Shown here one piece after another: positions 1 through 12,483 of a stretch of DNA of 64,000 nucleotides. The stretch comes from Diphasiastrum complanatum (taxonomy: Eukaryota; Streptophyta; Lycopodiopsida; Lycopodiales; Lycopodiaceae): contig CM055092.1 in the NCBI GenBank assembly GCA_029204225.1, positions 73,510,857 through 73,574,856 on the forward strand, read 5' to 3'. The notes under the pieces were generated by a model. That model was not told where the DNA came from. It was given only the letters and a program-made list of their open reading frames with translations, and made no database searches. A program made the position numbers and the translations under genes. Numbering within the stretch: the stretch's first letter is position 1; every line of letters starts with the position of its first letter.

Positions 1-1
1 A

Positions 2-157
2 GAGGTGGAGCTTCAACATGTCTCTTCATTGGAGTGTGTGGCTGATATCTTCACCAAACCATTGGGAAAGGACCTGTATTATAAGCATAGATCTAATCTT
101 GGAATGTGTTCAAGATCTATGTTAAAACTAGCATCCAATGTTGAAGAGGGAGTGTGA
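2..157 (+). pseudogene. Copia RNase H C-terminus (Copia-1, 5' part outside window)
   Basis: An open frame enters from the left edge and ends at TGA 155-157. It reads VSSLECVADIFTKPLGKD and later RSNLGM, the standard C-terminal end of Ty1/copia RNase H (ADIFTKPL...F..LR..LGM). The rest of pol lies outside the window. A purine-rich tract and a TG dinucleotide follow at once, so this is the 3' internal end of a + strand Copia element. Activity cannot be judged from this piece. Confidence 0.85.
143..152 (+). other. Polypurine tract of Copia-1
   Basis: GAAGAGGGAG lies directly before TGTGAAAATTG, which would be the first bases of the 3' LTR. This is the usual place and composition of the plus-strand primer of a Copia element. 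Confidence 0.6.
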
Positions 158-2383
158 AAATTGTCAACATTTCCTCGCTAGTTTGAGGCCTAAATTGGCA
201 ATTTTTGTAGATAGTTTTGGTACTGGAGTTTCACACGTGTAAAATAGGCCTAGATTTTTTTATTTACTATATTTTTTTAGTATGAAGAAGTGTCAAACTT
301 CAGGACCTTCGAAATGACACCAAAATCATGTTATTTGGACATATAGGCCAAAATTGGCTATTTTAGAAGTATGTGGTTTATATCCACAATTGTCTTGTGC
401 TCATCATCATCTATCTCATGCTGAATCAATCTATCCTTTATTGCGTTCAGTATTATATCAGAATGTATGCATCTCTGTGATAGTTTTGTAGTTGATAAAT
501 CTCATATTGCTTTTGTTTGATAATTCAATGTTTGGCTACATAATCATTGTAGTACTGATGATTTCGAAGCTAGTTACTATAAGATTGAACGTGACTTCTG
601 TCATTATGTTTTATTCAATATTGATAGGCATAGTCATGCATTAGGAAAGCAGGCTCCATTCCGCCACGCTCGATAAGTCGTTCATTGTCTTCGACTTGTT
701 GTTATTGCTATCACCTCTTTCCAACAAGGTTCATGGTACAGTTAGGTGCTAGGTATGATGTGGTAGTGACTGGGATGGAGAAAGAGAAAAGGCTTTAAAA
801 AAAAAAAGAGGAAAAGACTTTAAAAATGAGAAAAACACTTCAAAAACTAAGACAGCTAGATTTTGAGTAAACGGAGATGGAAAAGGTGGCAACAAGTGTG
901 TAACAGGTGGTTATGAAGGTTGATGAAAGCATGTGTGAAGTTTGGTCGCAAACAGAGAATGTTGAAAATTCAGTTGAAAATTTGCCAAGAGCTTCACTGC
1001 ATGAAGTGCCAAATGACTCAAATCTTCCACTTATATAGAGGAGAATTAGAGTGCATATTAGAAGAAGTGCGCTTTCCACTGCTCAGTTCCAAACCAAATT
1101 TTGCAAGGACCTTCGTCAAATAATTCAAAGATCCTAGAAAAGTCTGCGAGAGTTCCTGAGCTAATTTGACTGCCCCCTATGAAGGTTCTATGAGGGTTCT
1201 GAAGGCTTTGCAACTCTCTCAAGGAAAGAACTCTTGCAGTACCTGCACAATTTACCTACTTTTGAATATCTGACCATGTAGGCAGGTCAATTTCACTGTC
1301 TTGATTTCATTTTTGTTGTCTATGAAGGTTGGCTTGGAGATCTTGAGGGCATGCGAAGGTTTCTTAGATTCTACTTCCCTAAACTCTCGTAGAGGCTCAA
1401 TTTTGACTATTTTTTTCACAAGTAACTTTCATACAGATTTTTGTAGGTCCGTCTAGGTCAGATCTGACTATGGAGGCTTCTGCAAGAGTTTTTGTGAAGA
1501 TTTGGTTGCTGATCTATCACTTTCAGAGATTTTTGCCTCTACTGATGGTGATCTACTATCCTTCTGATCCTATCTAGATCTGGAGCCTACTTGAATATTG
1601 CTAATATGTTCAAATCTTGCCGGATCTTGTTAAATTCTACTTGATCTGACTAGATCTCATTAGATCTGGTTTGATTTCGTTAGATTTGGTTGTGATTGTT
1701 AAAAATGTCACTTCAAACTTGTTATACTTGATGTATCTTGAGATATGAGATCATGATAGGATCTCACACATGTGGAGCTTGTTTCCATGTGTGAAAAGAT
1801 GTGCATAACTTGTTTTTATAAAGTTAGATTGATTTTAGATGGATCTACCCATGTGTGAAATTGACCTTTGAGTAGAATCTAGAAGTGAGTCAAATTGGTC
1901 AAACTTTTGTATATAGAATGCACTTCCATGTGAATGAGTAAATTCTCCCACATGTAAAGATGCCATTCACACGTGCGGATAAGATAGAGAGACTCCATTA
2001 GATCCTATTTTATAGGGAATATTTCTATAAATGTGGAAGACTAGCTTTTTGTTTTCTAGCCAAAGAGAATAGTTAACTTTGGAAAATGAGCACATATGGC
2101 TCCCATTGGTGGATCTGGATGACTAGGCACTCTTCACACGTGTGAAGGCTTGGTGGACAATACACAGCTCATGGATGTACTTGATCCATAAAGGGCTCAA
2201 CCAAATCAATGAGAAGTTGATGAGACATTGGCAAATTCTAGTTTTCTTGTATTTTCTACATTTGTCTTGAGTTTTGATGAGTGGAATGCTCTTGTATGCT
2301 TGAATACTTTAATCTCTATTTATAGTCCGTACTTGCACAAGGGGAGGAGGAAGAGGATGGCTTCAACACATCCTTGATGGTAG
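153..2383 (+). repeat. Presumed 3' LTR of Copia-1 and undefined sequence after it
   Basis: The LTR should begin with TG at 153, but no second copy is in the window, so its end cannot be placed. The stretch is AT-rich with no host exon. Near-palindromes around CACGTG or CACATG recur: near 228-243, 1766, 1795, 1845, 1950 and 1975, and a perfect 16-nt palindrome at 2132-2147. Part of this may be LTR promoter (U3) sequence. Confidence 0.35.
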
Positions 2384-2608
2384 CATCTACACCAAGATCA
2401 AGCCAAGACATGGTGGATTGACAGTGGGGCTAGCTCTCACATGTCATTCAACAAGCATTATTTTTCTACTCTACTTTCTTGTAAGGATTTTAAGAAGTCA
2501 ATCTACACTACTAGTGATCAAGAACGTAAGATAGATGGCATAGGATCTATTCCATTATGCTTAGGATCATCTAAGAGGATAGATCTTGATAACGTTTTGA
2601 ATGTCTAA
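2384..2608 (+). pseudogene. Copia protease fragment
   Basis: After a TAG at 2381-2383 the frame reads QAKTWWIDSGASSHMS, the aspartic protease motif of Ty1/copia (W.[IVL]DSGA..H[MV]). It ends near LDNVL, the strand that normally leads into the YVP segment. At about 2600 the sequence passes straight into the middle of a different Copia gag in another frame. Two Copia pieces have therefore been joined here, by nested insertion or recombination. Confidence 0.75.
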
Positions 2609-3536
2609 TGCAGATAGTGTTTTGAGTCACCTCAACACTTTCAAGAATCTTATGGAACAGATGACTACAACCGGCTCAGTTATAGAAGATTTTGATGCAC
2701 TCATGACTCTATTATTGAGTCTACCTGATGCCTATGAAAATTGGGTAATGGCAATTTCTATCCAGAAGCACCTCACTCTATCAAGAGTAATCTCGCTGCT
2801 CCTACAAGAGGAGATCAAAAGATCAGCATCCTCCTCATGCTCAGGGTCGGATCCTCAAGCTATGTATTCAAAAAATCAGAAGTTTAGATCCAAGAGATCT
2901 ACAAAGTCAGACTTTACTGACAAGAAGAGCAACATGCAGTCTGGACCAAATTCTGGTTCAGGATCGAATTCAAGCTCTTCATCATTCCAACCAGCGCAGA
3001 AACTTTTCTGCAGATACTATAAGAGGATTGGCCACAAAATTAAGGACTGCCAAACTTTGAAGTACAACAACGAAAAGAAGAAGCAGTTCCAACAACAAGC
3101 ACATAGTGCTACAGCCAGTCACTCGAATCAACGACAACAAGAAGAAGAAGATGAAGCAACCTTCATGACCAAAGTCAGAGAACAACAGGATATCGATTCT
3201 TGGTATCTAGACTCCGGAGCAACTCAACACATGACTCACCATCGCGACTGGCTCAAAGACTACAAGTCATTCACCCGCTCTTGAGTTGTGCGACTTGGAG
3301 ACAACTCATTGCATTCAATCGAAGGTGAAGGAATATTCAAAGTTGAATTCAAAAAGGGTGAAGTCAGCAGAATCATCGATTCAGGTCGGAAGGTCGAATT
3401 TAATACAGAAGATAGCACAATTCTTGAAAAATCTCGAAAGGTTCTAGCCTATGGAAGAAGAAGCAGCTATCTGTACAAACTCAGCTATTGCTATTCTTCT
3501 AATAGTCAGGCTCTTCACACAACCACTTCTGAATAA
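2601..3536 (+). pseudogene. Copia-2 gag-protease, 5'-truncated and broken
   Basis: The frame opens in mid-gag (HLNTFKNLMEQM, then DALMTLLLSLPDAYENW), typical of the UBN2 type of Copia gag. A nucleocapsid knuckle follows at about 3007-3050, but it reads CRYY...H...C: the second zinc-binding Cys is Tyr. A protease motif WYLDSGATQHMT follows at about 3201. TGA at 3282-3284 stops the frame in protease. The same frame continues to 3536 (LGDNSLHSIEGEG). Missing N-terminus, lost knuckle Cys and internal stop make this a dead copy. Confidence 0.85.
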
Positions 3537-3541
3537 CTGAT

Positions 3542-4594
3542 ATGTTGTGGCATTTCAGACTTGACCATCTTAACTTCAACAATATTCAGCAAATGTCAGC
3601 TCAGAGTCTAGTACAAGACCTCGCCAACTTCTCCATGCGAAAGCTATATTATCAACAAGCATGCTAGAAGTCCCTTCAGTTTAGACTCAGTTCACACATC
3701 CAAGGCCTTGCTTGACCTTGTACACAACAACATTTAAGGCCCGATGCAGACTGCTTCCACAAGGGGAGCTCTCTATCTCCTAACCTTCATCAATGACTTC
3801 TCTCGAAGGACTGCAACCTACTATATGAAGAACAAATTCGAAGCATTCAAATTCTTCAAGCAGTTCAAGGCATCTCTAGAAAACCAGACCTAGAGGAAGA
3901 TCAAGGCCCTACACACAGATGGAGGGGGAGAGTACATCTCCACAGAATTCAAGGAGTTCTGCAAGGCCAACAAGATACTTCAACAATACATAACCAGCTA
4001 CTCACCTCAGTCCAATGGTGTAGCTAAGAGGAAGAATTAGACACTCATCGAAAGTGCCAAGAGCATAATGGCCCATGCCTCTCTTCCAAAGAATTTCTGG
4101 ACAGAAGCTGTTACTGCAGCCGTCTATTTACAGAATCGATCCATCACCAAAGCCCTAAATGGAAAGACACCTTATGAGTTGTGGACAAGATCAAAATCAT
4201 TACTCAAACATATTCGAGTGTTTGGATGCATCGCTTTCACTCAGATCCTTGAGGATCTAAGAAGAAAGCTAGATGACAAGAGCTAAAAAAACAATTTTCA
4301 TCGGCTATCCCAAAATCACAAGGCATACAAGCTCTACAATTTGGATACCAAGAAGACATTCACCAATAGAGATGTCATTTTTGTGGAAGACCAGTTCATC
4401 GACCACAAAGGGAAAGTTGCTGATAATTATGACTCACGGATCGAACAACCAGTCAATTCTGATCCAGAGAGTCAACTACAGAATCTCGACGCTGACTCAG
4501 ATGATGAGTCAGAACCTCAACGAGTCAACCCACATCAGAGGACCAAAGTTCAACCTAGAAGGTTGAACAGGTCCAGACAGCCTCCATCTAGATT
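3542..4594 (+). pseudogene. Copia-2 integrase with stops and frameshifts
   Basis: 3542-3667 reads LWHFRLDHLNFNNI, the GAG-pre-integrase domain, and ends in a stop. From about 3723 another frame gives the integrase core: TFINDFSRRT, the HTDGGGEY acidic-residue motif, SPQSNGVAKRKN, and FWTEAVTAAVYLQNRS. Stops lie at 3735-3737, 3891-3893 and 4038-4040. The frame shifts near 4280 and continues with FTNRDVIFVED and an acidic tail to about 4594. Reverse transcriptase and RNase H should follow but are absent: the LTR begins at once. The element has lost about half of pol. Confidence 0.85.
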
Positions 4595-4595
4595 T

Positions 4596-5233
4596 ATGCA
4601 CTTTTTCGGCTTTTTCGCCTTCTTCGCTGTCTTGAATCTAAGGGTGCCTTAGGGATTTACATACCTTTAGTGTAAGGGCACCTTCAGGAGTCGCATAACT
4701 TCATTCTAAAAGCACCTTCGGGTTTTTCGACTTTTTCACGTTTTGTTACATTGGTTGACCAACGTTGCCAACTTATCAACAACCCTAAAAACAGCTGGAC
4801 AACCAAATATCCCAAAGGCGGTTGGCGGTTACCAAATTTGTACATATGCAAAGACTGGCGTAAATAACATTAAAGGCTTGTAAGATATTTTGTTCCTTGA
4901 CACTTGTAAATCTATATATTAACTGATTCAAGCTATGTAAATTTTCAATTTTGGGTTGAGTTAATTAAAATTGCTCTTTCAATTAGAGTTTTTCTATAGT
5001 CAGTGTTATCACACCCAACAAGCTGAAGTTATTACTTCAAGCTATTGTACTCACTATTGATATTTATCAAAGTGCAATTTTTGTCTCACTATTGCATCGT
5101 TCATTTGCGCATTCTGTACAAATTCTTCTACCTGAATAATCCTACTGCTAACTGTTACGTTTTCGTTCCTACACGTCACGCTCCAATCCTCGAGCTTCTG
5201 CTGCCGCTCACGCCCACACACGATTTTACGACA
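4596..5233 (+). repeat. 3' LTR of Copia-2 (family S)
   Basis: This stretch is the reverse complement of about 13241-13757, the 5' LTR of Copia-3. Both end in GATTTTACGACA, and in Copia-3 the PBS follows directly. It begins with a CTTTTTCGGC-type repeat region at 4596, so the LTR start is probably missing. It carries about 120 nt more than the Copia-3 LTR, bounded by two copies of TTCAAGCTAT (near 4928 and 5037). This suggests the shorter copy arose by deletion between those repeats. Confidence 0.8.
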
Positions 5234-6999
5234 ATTGCCACATGACAATACCTAGTCGATCAAGTCTAAACTACTATCATGTGTGGAGAAATGCCTTTGA
5301 GATATGGGCTTGTTATTGGTTTGGATTGGACTCTACCTGCACTTGCATGGAAATGCAATTAGATTAAAGAAAAAGCTGTAAATCAACTCATATGTGGCAT
5401 GCCCAAAATGCATCTCCACATGCCATGTAGGGGCCTATCCATTATAGTCTAAAAGTGGGTTTGGTGCTTTTGGTCCATATCAACAAATAGCACACATTTC
5501 CACGGATTATGGATGATAATGTGCATCATGAATATTTAAGTTGTCATTGGAAGAGCTAGTGCAAAGTTTGCTCCGCAAGGTAAAACCTCTACACTACAAT
5601 GTGTTCGTCAACAAGATCTTCAAATATTTGATGTGGTTGATATCTTATATGATGAGGGTTTGGAAGTGAAAGATCAATTTGAGAGGTTATCAAACTAAAT
5701 TCATACTCCTCTCATGCATATGATTCACTTGGGAATATGCACTTGGCAAAAATAACAATTATCTAGCCAACTTCCTTGATCACAAATCAAAGAAGATATA
5801 TGAAATATTCACTCAAAGACTATATGAAAGCATAATAAAAACATCTCAATGTTATTTTGAAGCCTAATGATTTTCTTCCACAATTATGAATACATAATTG
5901 TTCTTACAATCCTGTGAAAATCAAAAATTGTTCGACGAGCTAAAAAAAAAGTGTACATTGACAACAAATTGGAATTGAAGGCAAGGTACTTGTTGGAAGG
6001 AGATGGGGTAAAGGATTATGAATTCCTTTAAGGTTGATTTCAAGATTGTTGCAAGTTTGAGCCAATCGACAAGCAATTTTTTTGAGAGGTTGTTTGCACA
6101 ATGTCACAACAAACATATTATCATAGATGCATTCATAGGTATGGTACTCCAACAACTAATTTATTCATGGAGAAAATATTCATGCTAATCCCGTAAGCAC
6201 TTCTTGTAGGAAAACTGGAGGAGATCAGAGAACGAGTTTTGATACCATGTCGAAAATCGGTGGGATCAGAGAATTGATCGACTGATATCGGATCAGAGGA
6301 GCTTTGGTAGAAATAGATGCTCTAATATTGGATCGATAATGATAGTATAGCATCGAAAGTGGAGACACGAATGGTGTAGGATGAGTAAAACAATAGCTAT
6401 GCGCAATAGAACTAAACAATAGTGGTGACAAAAAACTTGCACTCTAATTGACTGTAAAAATGAGTACAAGAGTATGAAGTAGCGCAAGACTATTGGTGCA
6501 AAAAATTGCTTTAGCTCATGATCTTTGATCTACGTAACAAATACTTAGCATCTTAGTTACTTAGCTAGAATATAGCCTATTGAGCATGTTAGATCTGTTG
6601 ACGCTATCCTTGGATTGTGTTAGGAGTTTTTTAGACAAGGGTTGGTCTCACCTAAAAGGGGAAGGCCCCACAATGCCCTTATGGCAGAGACCGACGAAAA
6701 TTGCTTCCAACCCTAGGTTTTGATCAATCACTTTGTACTCCTCCTGCCAATGGAAGTTTCCAGGCTTCATGGTTGAAGGAGGGTAGGTCCTGTTCCTACC
6801 AATATGGTTCAGGCAATCGGTGTCGTTTCTATCATTCTAGACTGGTATTGTACTCTAGGACATCTATAGATGAGTTGTTTCTGACTACAAGGCTGCTTAT
6901 GACATGACCAATCAAACTCTAGAAGCTTCACCCCCAAGCCAAGGAATAGGAAGCATGAAAGTAGAGTGAGAGCCTGTCAATGAATCCACCACAAGGTGA
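5234..6999. other. No recognisable gene
   Basis: AT-rich sequence with only short, meaningless open frames on both strands. No retroelement motif, RNA gene or long repeat was recognised. It probably holds decayed transposon sequence. Confidence 0.5.
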
Positions 7000-7348
7000 T
7001 GTAGTAGGACGAGTTTGGCCTCCTTATATAGAGCTAGAACCACCTGTGCACTTATTCATGCAAGGCCCTAACTCCCCTATAGATTCATCTAGAATAGAGT
7101 CTCTATGCATAGATTCTCTATTCACAGAACTGCTATTGATAACTCTACACATGCACATATGGTCCCAAACCTTGTACTAACTCCATTTAGTGTGTTCTGG
7201 GCCTCACGAGGATATTAGCTACTTTCGGGTCATGTCCAGTATGACGTGGCTTAATTAACAACTTAATTCACTGGAGTATCGTGTATCCAAGACTAGGAGT
7301 ATACTGAATCCTATGTACCGGTCATGGACATAACATTCTTTCCCCTTT
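7000..7348 (-). repeat. Probable Gypsy 3' LTR start with polypurine tract
   Basis: On the minus strand 7348-7336 reads AAAGGGGAAAGAA, a polypurine tract, followed at 7335 by TGTTATGTCC, a plausible LTR start. Just before the tract the minus strand encodes VLRTKPD, a common C-terminal ending of plant Gypsy polyproteins. About 305 nt into the putative LTR, a TATA-box-like CTATATAAGG occurs (near 7022-7031). The far LTR end and a partner LTR were not found. Confidence 0.4.
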
Positions 7349-9554
7349 AATCTGGTTTTGTCCTCAAAACAGAAAAGAATTGCAAATATAGTTCCTTTAA
7401 CTTCCATATTAATCTAGAAAATCATTATTCTTAGTTAAACTTTCATATCAAACATGTACTCAGAGATAAACCTATTTTTCAATTGTTAATCTCTGCTTTG
7501 GAGTACAAGATTTGGTTTGAAAAGTTCACTAAGCGATAAATTTTCTCATCTGGGTTTCACTCTTTCTTAGTTAGTAACCTCACCTTCATGTAAAACACTT
7601 ACATGAAACACGGAGTGAAATATTACCTAACTTAAGAGATTAGAGTTAGAGAAAATTCCCAATTATAGTATGAAATCATCCACAAACTATGACAGACAAT
7701 TCAAAGAAACTTCCAAGTACAAATATCCTTAGAATCCAATTCTAAAATATGATAATTCATTCAACTAGAATCTCTAGGAGAACCACTAAGATAGAAAATG
7801 ATTAAAACTCAACTTTGAGTATCCTAGATACTCTCTTGAGTTAAATGCCTTCATGCGTCTTACAAGCAATATAGCTTAAAACTATCAGTCTCTGGTGAAT
7901 CCTCATCACACTAATCGTTTCACTAATTAACTTCATCCCAAAGTAATCAACTACTCAAGTTAATTGCCAATGATTTAAAAATCTCAAATGTCTAGGTGCA
8001 AATCTTAATTATACTAGTATAACACCACATTTAGATCCTTATCCAAATCATTTATAAGTTAACCTATAAATCTTCTCTAGAAAGATCCGTTAACTCTACA
8101 AGTATTTGTCTCAACAATACTTGATCAAATATTTATGTTCACCGACTAGGTTAACTGCACCAAATAACCCTTGTAACCAGGATTACACATTAGAATCATA
8201 CAAAATTAATCATGCACATAAGTGAATAAATTCACTATGACCCAGTACATAAGCACATTCATATATGGTAGATTCCTCCAGAACCCACATATGTTACTCA
8301 CATATCTCGCTAAGAATCTTGTAACTCAATTACTAAAGAATTTCTATTTCTCATGAGTAAATAGCATATCCGGGTCATCTCTGAGACAAATAACATTCAC
8401 TCTTAGCAATTTTCCAACTCATCTTACCTCTAATAACATAATTTCTTCCACTCAATCAACCTCTCTCTCATCCTAGTACTCAAACTAAGATTAGGTTGAT
8501 CTAATACAGACTATCCAGACTTAACTTCTGATCAAACTTACTCTTATTCCAATCAAAATGAAATTAGTAACTTTTGACCTTTCACTGTACTACTTATAGA
8601 TAATGATTCAAATTTTTCAAACCAATTCTAGTTCCAAATTACTCCACACAATCTCCAGAGAATTTCTCTTATTCGAAAAGTTCCAATTAGGCATCTTACT
8701 CTGAATCTATCTGAAATTACTTTCGAAAAAATCTAATGAATTCGATCTAGAATTAATATCCGGTATTAACCAATTATTCCCAGGGATTGTCAAAATCCTA
8801 ATTGCAAAATACATTTCCCGATCACACTTACTACCTTTGATGTCCACTCATCTTCCACCCTTAGAATTTTTAGTCCCCTGAAAATTTGTTACAAAGCTAA
8901 GGTACAACGAAGATAGAAAGACATTAGTAAATGTAAAAAATGAATTATTGTAGGAAAAAAGTTTGAAACAATTTCATTTCTATCCTATACCTGGGTTGAA
9001 TTCCTGATATACAAAAATCATCTACTAGTATGAAAAATAATACTAGTCTGTACTTTGTATACAATTCACCATAAGATTTAATCCGAAATGAAATAAGTTT
9101 TTTAATTTTGATCAATTCCTATCAATTACAATTTTTTCAATAAAATTAGACTGTTTTTCCTCTTTGTTGACTGGTTTGGCATTACTCCATTAATATTGAC
9201 AAAAACTATCCAAACTCAATTACATGAATGGAAATCTTATCAATAGGATTTCAATAACTCTTAAACTGTATCCAACCAGATTTCACTGCTCAAATAAAAA
9301 GTTATGTCACCATTCATTCAATTTGGCTAGTTTGATGGTTTTAAATTTTCAATTTTGACGAGTATCTTGCACAAACATTCACTTGACCCATTTCTAATGA
9401 TCAATATCGATTAGAAATATATCAGACAAGTAACCAGTTTCAAATTTTAAAACCAAACTTGAAATTCAAGAAAAAAAAAATTCAATTTTAGCTTTAACTT
9501 GGGAGTACCATACTCCAAAAATTCTTTGTGATCCATAGATTCAACACGCCATAT
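7349..9554. other. No recognisable gene; AT-rich decayed sequence
   Basis: About 2.2 kb, strongly AT-rich, with no frame longer than about 60 codons on either strand and no recognised domain. If the LTR at 7000-7335 is real, this should have been the internal part of that minus-strand Gypsy. No coding trace beyond the last few residues was recognised. Confidence 0.5.
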
Positions 9555-10020
9555 TATTCTTGTGGCAATGGGCAGGCAGAATCATCCAACAAGATCTGAT
9601 ATAGCGTTATCACAAAAACAATGAAGCTAGCAGATGTGATTGGGAGCACAAACTACATGTTGTTCTATGGGCATTCAGGACATCATACAAGGGAAGTATT
9701 GATCAAACGCCATTCCAATTTTTTTATGGCCGGGATGCACTAATGCTAGTGGAGTTTTTGGTACCTTCATTAAGAGTTGTCATTGTACAGTGCCTTGATA
9801 AATCCAAATCTCTACGATTGCACTACACGAGAAAGATCTTCACTCTGGAGATCTGGTACTCATGTACAAAACCAAGGCGATCAAGAAAAAACTGAAGGTC
9901 ACGGGCGAAGGCCCATATCGTGTCAAGGAGATCCTTAGCCATGGAGCCGTGAACCTCAAACAATTGGATGGGACACCATTTGATACCCCCATCAACGGTA
10001 GCCGACTTCGCAAGTATTAG
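9555..10020 (+). pseudogene. Ty3/gypsy integrase remnant (Tat/Athila-like)
   Basis: The frame starts with YSCGNGQAESSNK, matching the YHPQGNGQ.E..N motif at the end of the Gypsy integrase core. After frameshifts come VLWAFRTSYKGSIDQTPFQF and YGRDALMLVEF. From about 9837 another frame reads HSGDLVLMYK, GEGPYRVKEI and HGAVNLKQLDGT, the integrase C-terminal domain, ending at TAG 10018-10020. Stops and frame changes show a dead fragment. It runs into the 3' end of a minus-strand Copia at about 10.1 kb. Confidence 0.8.
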
Positions 10021-10103
10021 CCACCACAGTGATGTAGATTCAGCTTGGTGATGACAGATAGTGCTTACATGGAGTAGATCTTGTCTTATAAAAGTCATCA
10101 TTG

Positions 10104-11358
10104 TCAATTTTCAGATATGCACTCGAATGATGGCACATGATAAAGTTGAACCTCCTTGGATTGCATTTTCGCCCTTACAAAGTGATAAGCTATCTCAATA
10201 TGCTTTGTTCTAGCATGGAAGATTGGATTGGTAGCAATTTGTTGAGAAGATTGATTGTCACAATAGATGCAAGGGATCTCCTCGGCCTTTAGCACTTGAA
10301 GCTCCATCAAAAGTCTTCTTAGCCATAGGAGTTCTTTGGTTGTCGAAGTCAATGCCTTGTACTCGGCTTCACAAGAGGAAAGAGAAATTGTATTTTGCTT
10401 TTTGGAAAGCCAAAATCACTCCTCTACAAAGGAAATTGGCAAATGCAATTATAGATCTTCTATCCATCTTGTCTCCTACAAAATCTGAATCCAAAAATGC
10501 CCTCAAGTACAAGTTGGATCCTTGATAGAGAATGCCAAAAATCTAGTAGAAGAGACATATCTAAGCACTCTCTTGGCACTTTTCCAATGATGCATCAAAG
10601 GACCTTGCATATATTGACTTAGCTTGCTTACACTAAAACTCAAATCTGGTCTAGTGACTGTCAAATAGATTAAGGAGCCTATTAGCTTCCTAAAGAATGT
10701 GATGTCCTCAAAGGATGCTTCATCACAATCATTAGTAACTTTACAAACTTGCTCCATAGGGGTGTCAATCCCCTTACAATCTTTCATGCCAAACCTTTCA
10801 AGAATAGAAGTAGCATACTTTGATTGACTCGTAAAAGTAAAATCACTAGCTTTAGTAGCTTCTATTCCAAGTATAAACTTAAGAAGTCCTAGATCTACCA
10901 TCTTGAATTCACTAGACAAGGGAGTTTTAACATTTCTTATGCATTCACCATCATTTTCTGTCAACAACATAAAGTACTAAATTGTTGATCGTTCCATCAT
11001 TACATTTGATGTACAAAGAAGGCTCATAAGAGGTAATCACAAAGCCAAGGGAGTAGAGAAAATCATGCAACCTAGAGTATCAAGCTCTAGGTGCTTGCTT
11101 CAAGCCATTTAGGCTCTTCCTTAAGTGGCAAATCGTGTCCTCCTCACCATCCTTGATGAAGCCCTCAAGTTGCAACATGTATATTTCCTCCTCCAAGTAG
11201 CCATTCAAAAAAGCATTGGTCACATCCATTCGATAGAGATTCCACTTGAACAAAGTAGCAATACAAATGATCAATCTAATAGCTACAAGCTTTGCTACAG
11301 GAGCAAATGTTTTTTCATAATCTATGCCTTTAGTTTGAAGAAACCCCTTAGCAACCAA
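10104..11358 (-). pseudogene. Copia-3 reverse transcriptase and RNase H, broken
   Basis: 11358-11080 reads QTKGIDYEKTFAPVAK and MDVTNAFLNG, the start of Copia RT. 10970-10503 holds LGLLKFILGIE, SKYATSILERFGM and LIYLTVTRPDLSFSVSKLSQ, the C-terminal half of RT. The YVDD segment falls in the broken stretch between them and was not found intact. 10352-10104 reads CDNQSSQQIATNP and RTKHIEI.YHFVR, the RNase H end, closing with SFECISEN and a stop where the ADIFTKPL motif should be. Frame breaks lie near 11070-10980 and 10500-10360. Confidence 0.85.
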
Positions 11359-12480
11359 TCTAGCTTTGTACTTATAGATCCATCTTGATTGTACTTTAAT
11401 CTATAGATCCCCTTACGTGCAAGTGCCTTCTTCCCATATGGAAGGTGCACAAGATTCCAAGTTTGATTATCTATCAAAGCATCAAACTCTACTTGCATTG
11501 CATCTCTCCAAACTTGTGATCTACTTGCATCTTCATAACATGATGGCTCTTCAAGCATTGTGGTTTGAAAAGAGTAAGAGGTAGAAGGCGTTGTCTCTTC
11601 CCTTTGCTTCCCTTTCTCAAAGTATGTGAGCCTTGAAGGCTCGGCCTTGCTCCTTGTGGATCTTCTCGGCCCCTTTGGTACTTGATCTTGATCTTCCAAA
11701 AGATCATTTTCAAGAAGCTCTCCTCGGTTTTTGCAAGATCTTCATCACCTAAAAGATTAGATGAACTTGGAGACAACCTTTAACTTTGAGATTCATCAAA
11801 TAAGGCATCCTTGCTAAATTTTACTTTGCTTGAAATAGGATCAAATATCCTATATCCTTTGCTATTCTCACTATAGCTTACCAGTATTCCTTTGAAGGGA
11901 GTTGCATCTTCTTTCCTTCTAGTTTTCAAAGGAATGTGGACATAACATATACATCCAAACACTTTAAAATCTTTTACATTGGGCTTATTGCCAAACAAAG
12001 CTTGAAATGGTGAGATCCCACCAATAGCGCTACTAGGAAGCCTTTTACATAAGTAATTTGCACAAGTTATGGCCTCGGTGGAGATGCATCAAGTCTTAAA
12101 GACTTTGCACATTCACAAAGACTCCTATTTTTCCTCTCAACCACCCCATTTTGTTGGGGGGTGTAGGAACAAGTGAGCTCTCTCTTAATGCCATTGATCT
12201 CACAAAAGTCTCTCATTTTGTTGGAGATCTACTCTCCTCCATTACCACATCTTAGAACTTTAATGTAAGAACTAAGTTGCTTTTCCACTAGAGACTTAAA
12301 CTTTACAAAAGCTTCATATACAAGGCTTTTCTTAGACAATAATTCAATCCAAGGGAATCTAGTACAATCATCTATGACAGTCACATACATTAAGGCACCT
12401 CCATTACTTTCATGAGAAAAATCATGTACATTTGAATGAATAAGATCCAAAGGTGAGGTAGATCTTGTCAAAGATCTCTT
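11322..12480 (-). pseudogene. Copia-3 integrase and linker, broken
   Basis: 12471-12229 carries VTVIDDCTRFPWIELLSKKS and CGNGGE (the acidic motif, normally RTDNGGE). 11998-11780 carries VKDFKVFGCICYVHIP and the GYSENSKGYRIFDP-type segment that closes Copia integrase. 11699-11322 carries the linker into RT (WRDAMQVEFDALIDNQTWNLV). The core between about 12229 and 12000 (HN/FPQQNG region) is present only with stops. Order and strand match the rest of Copia-3. Confidence 0.8.
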
Positions 12481-12483
12481 GTA

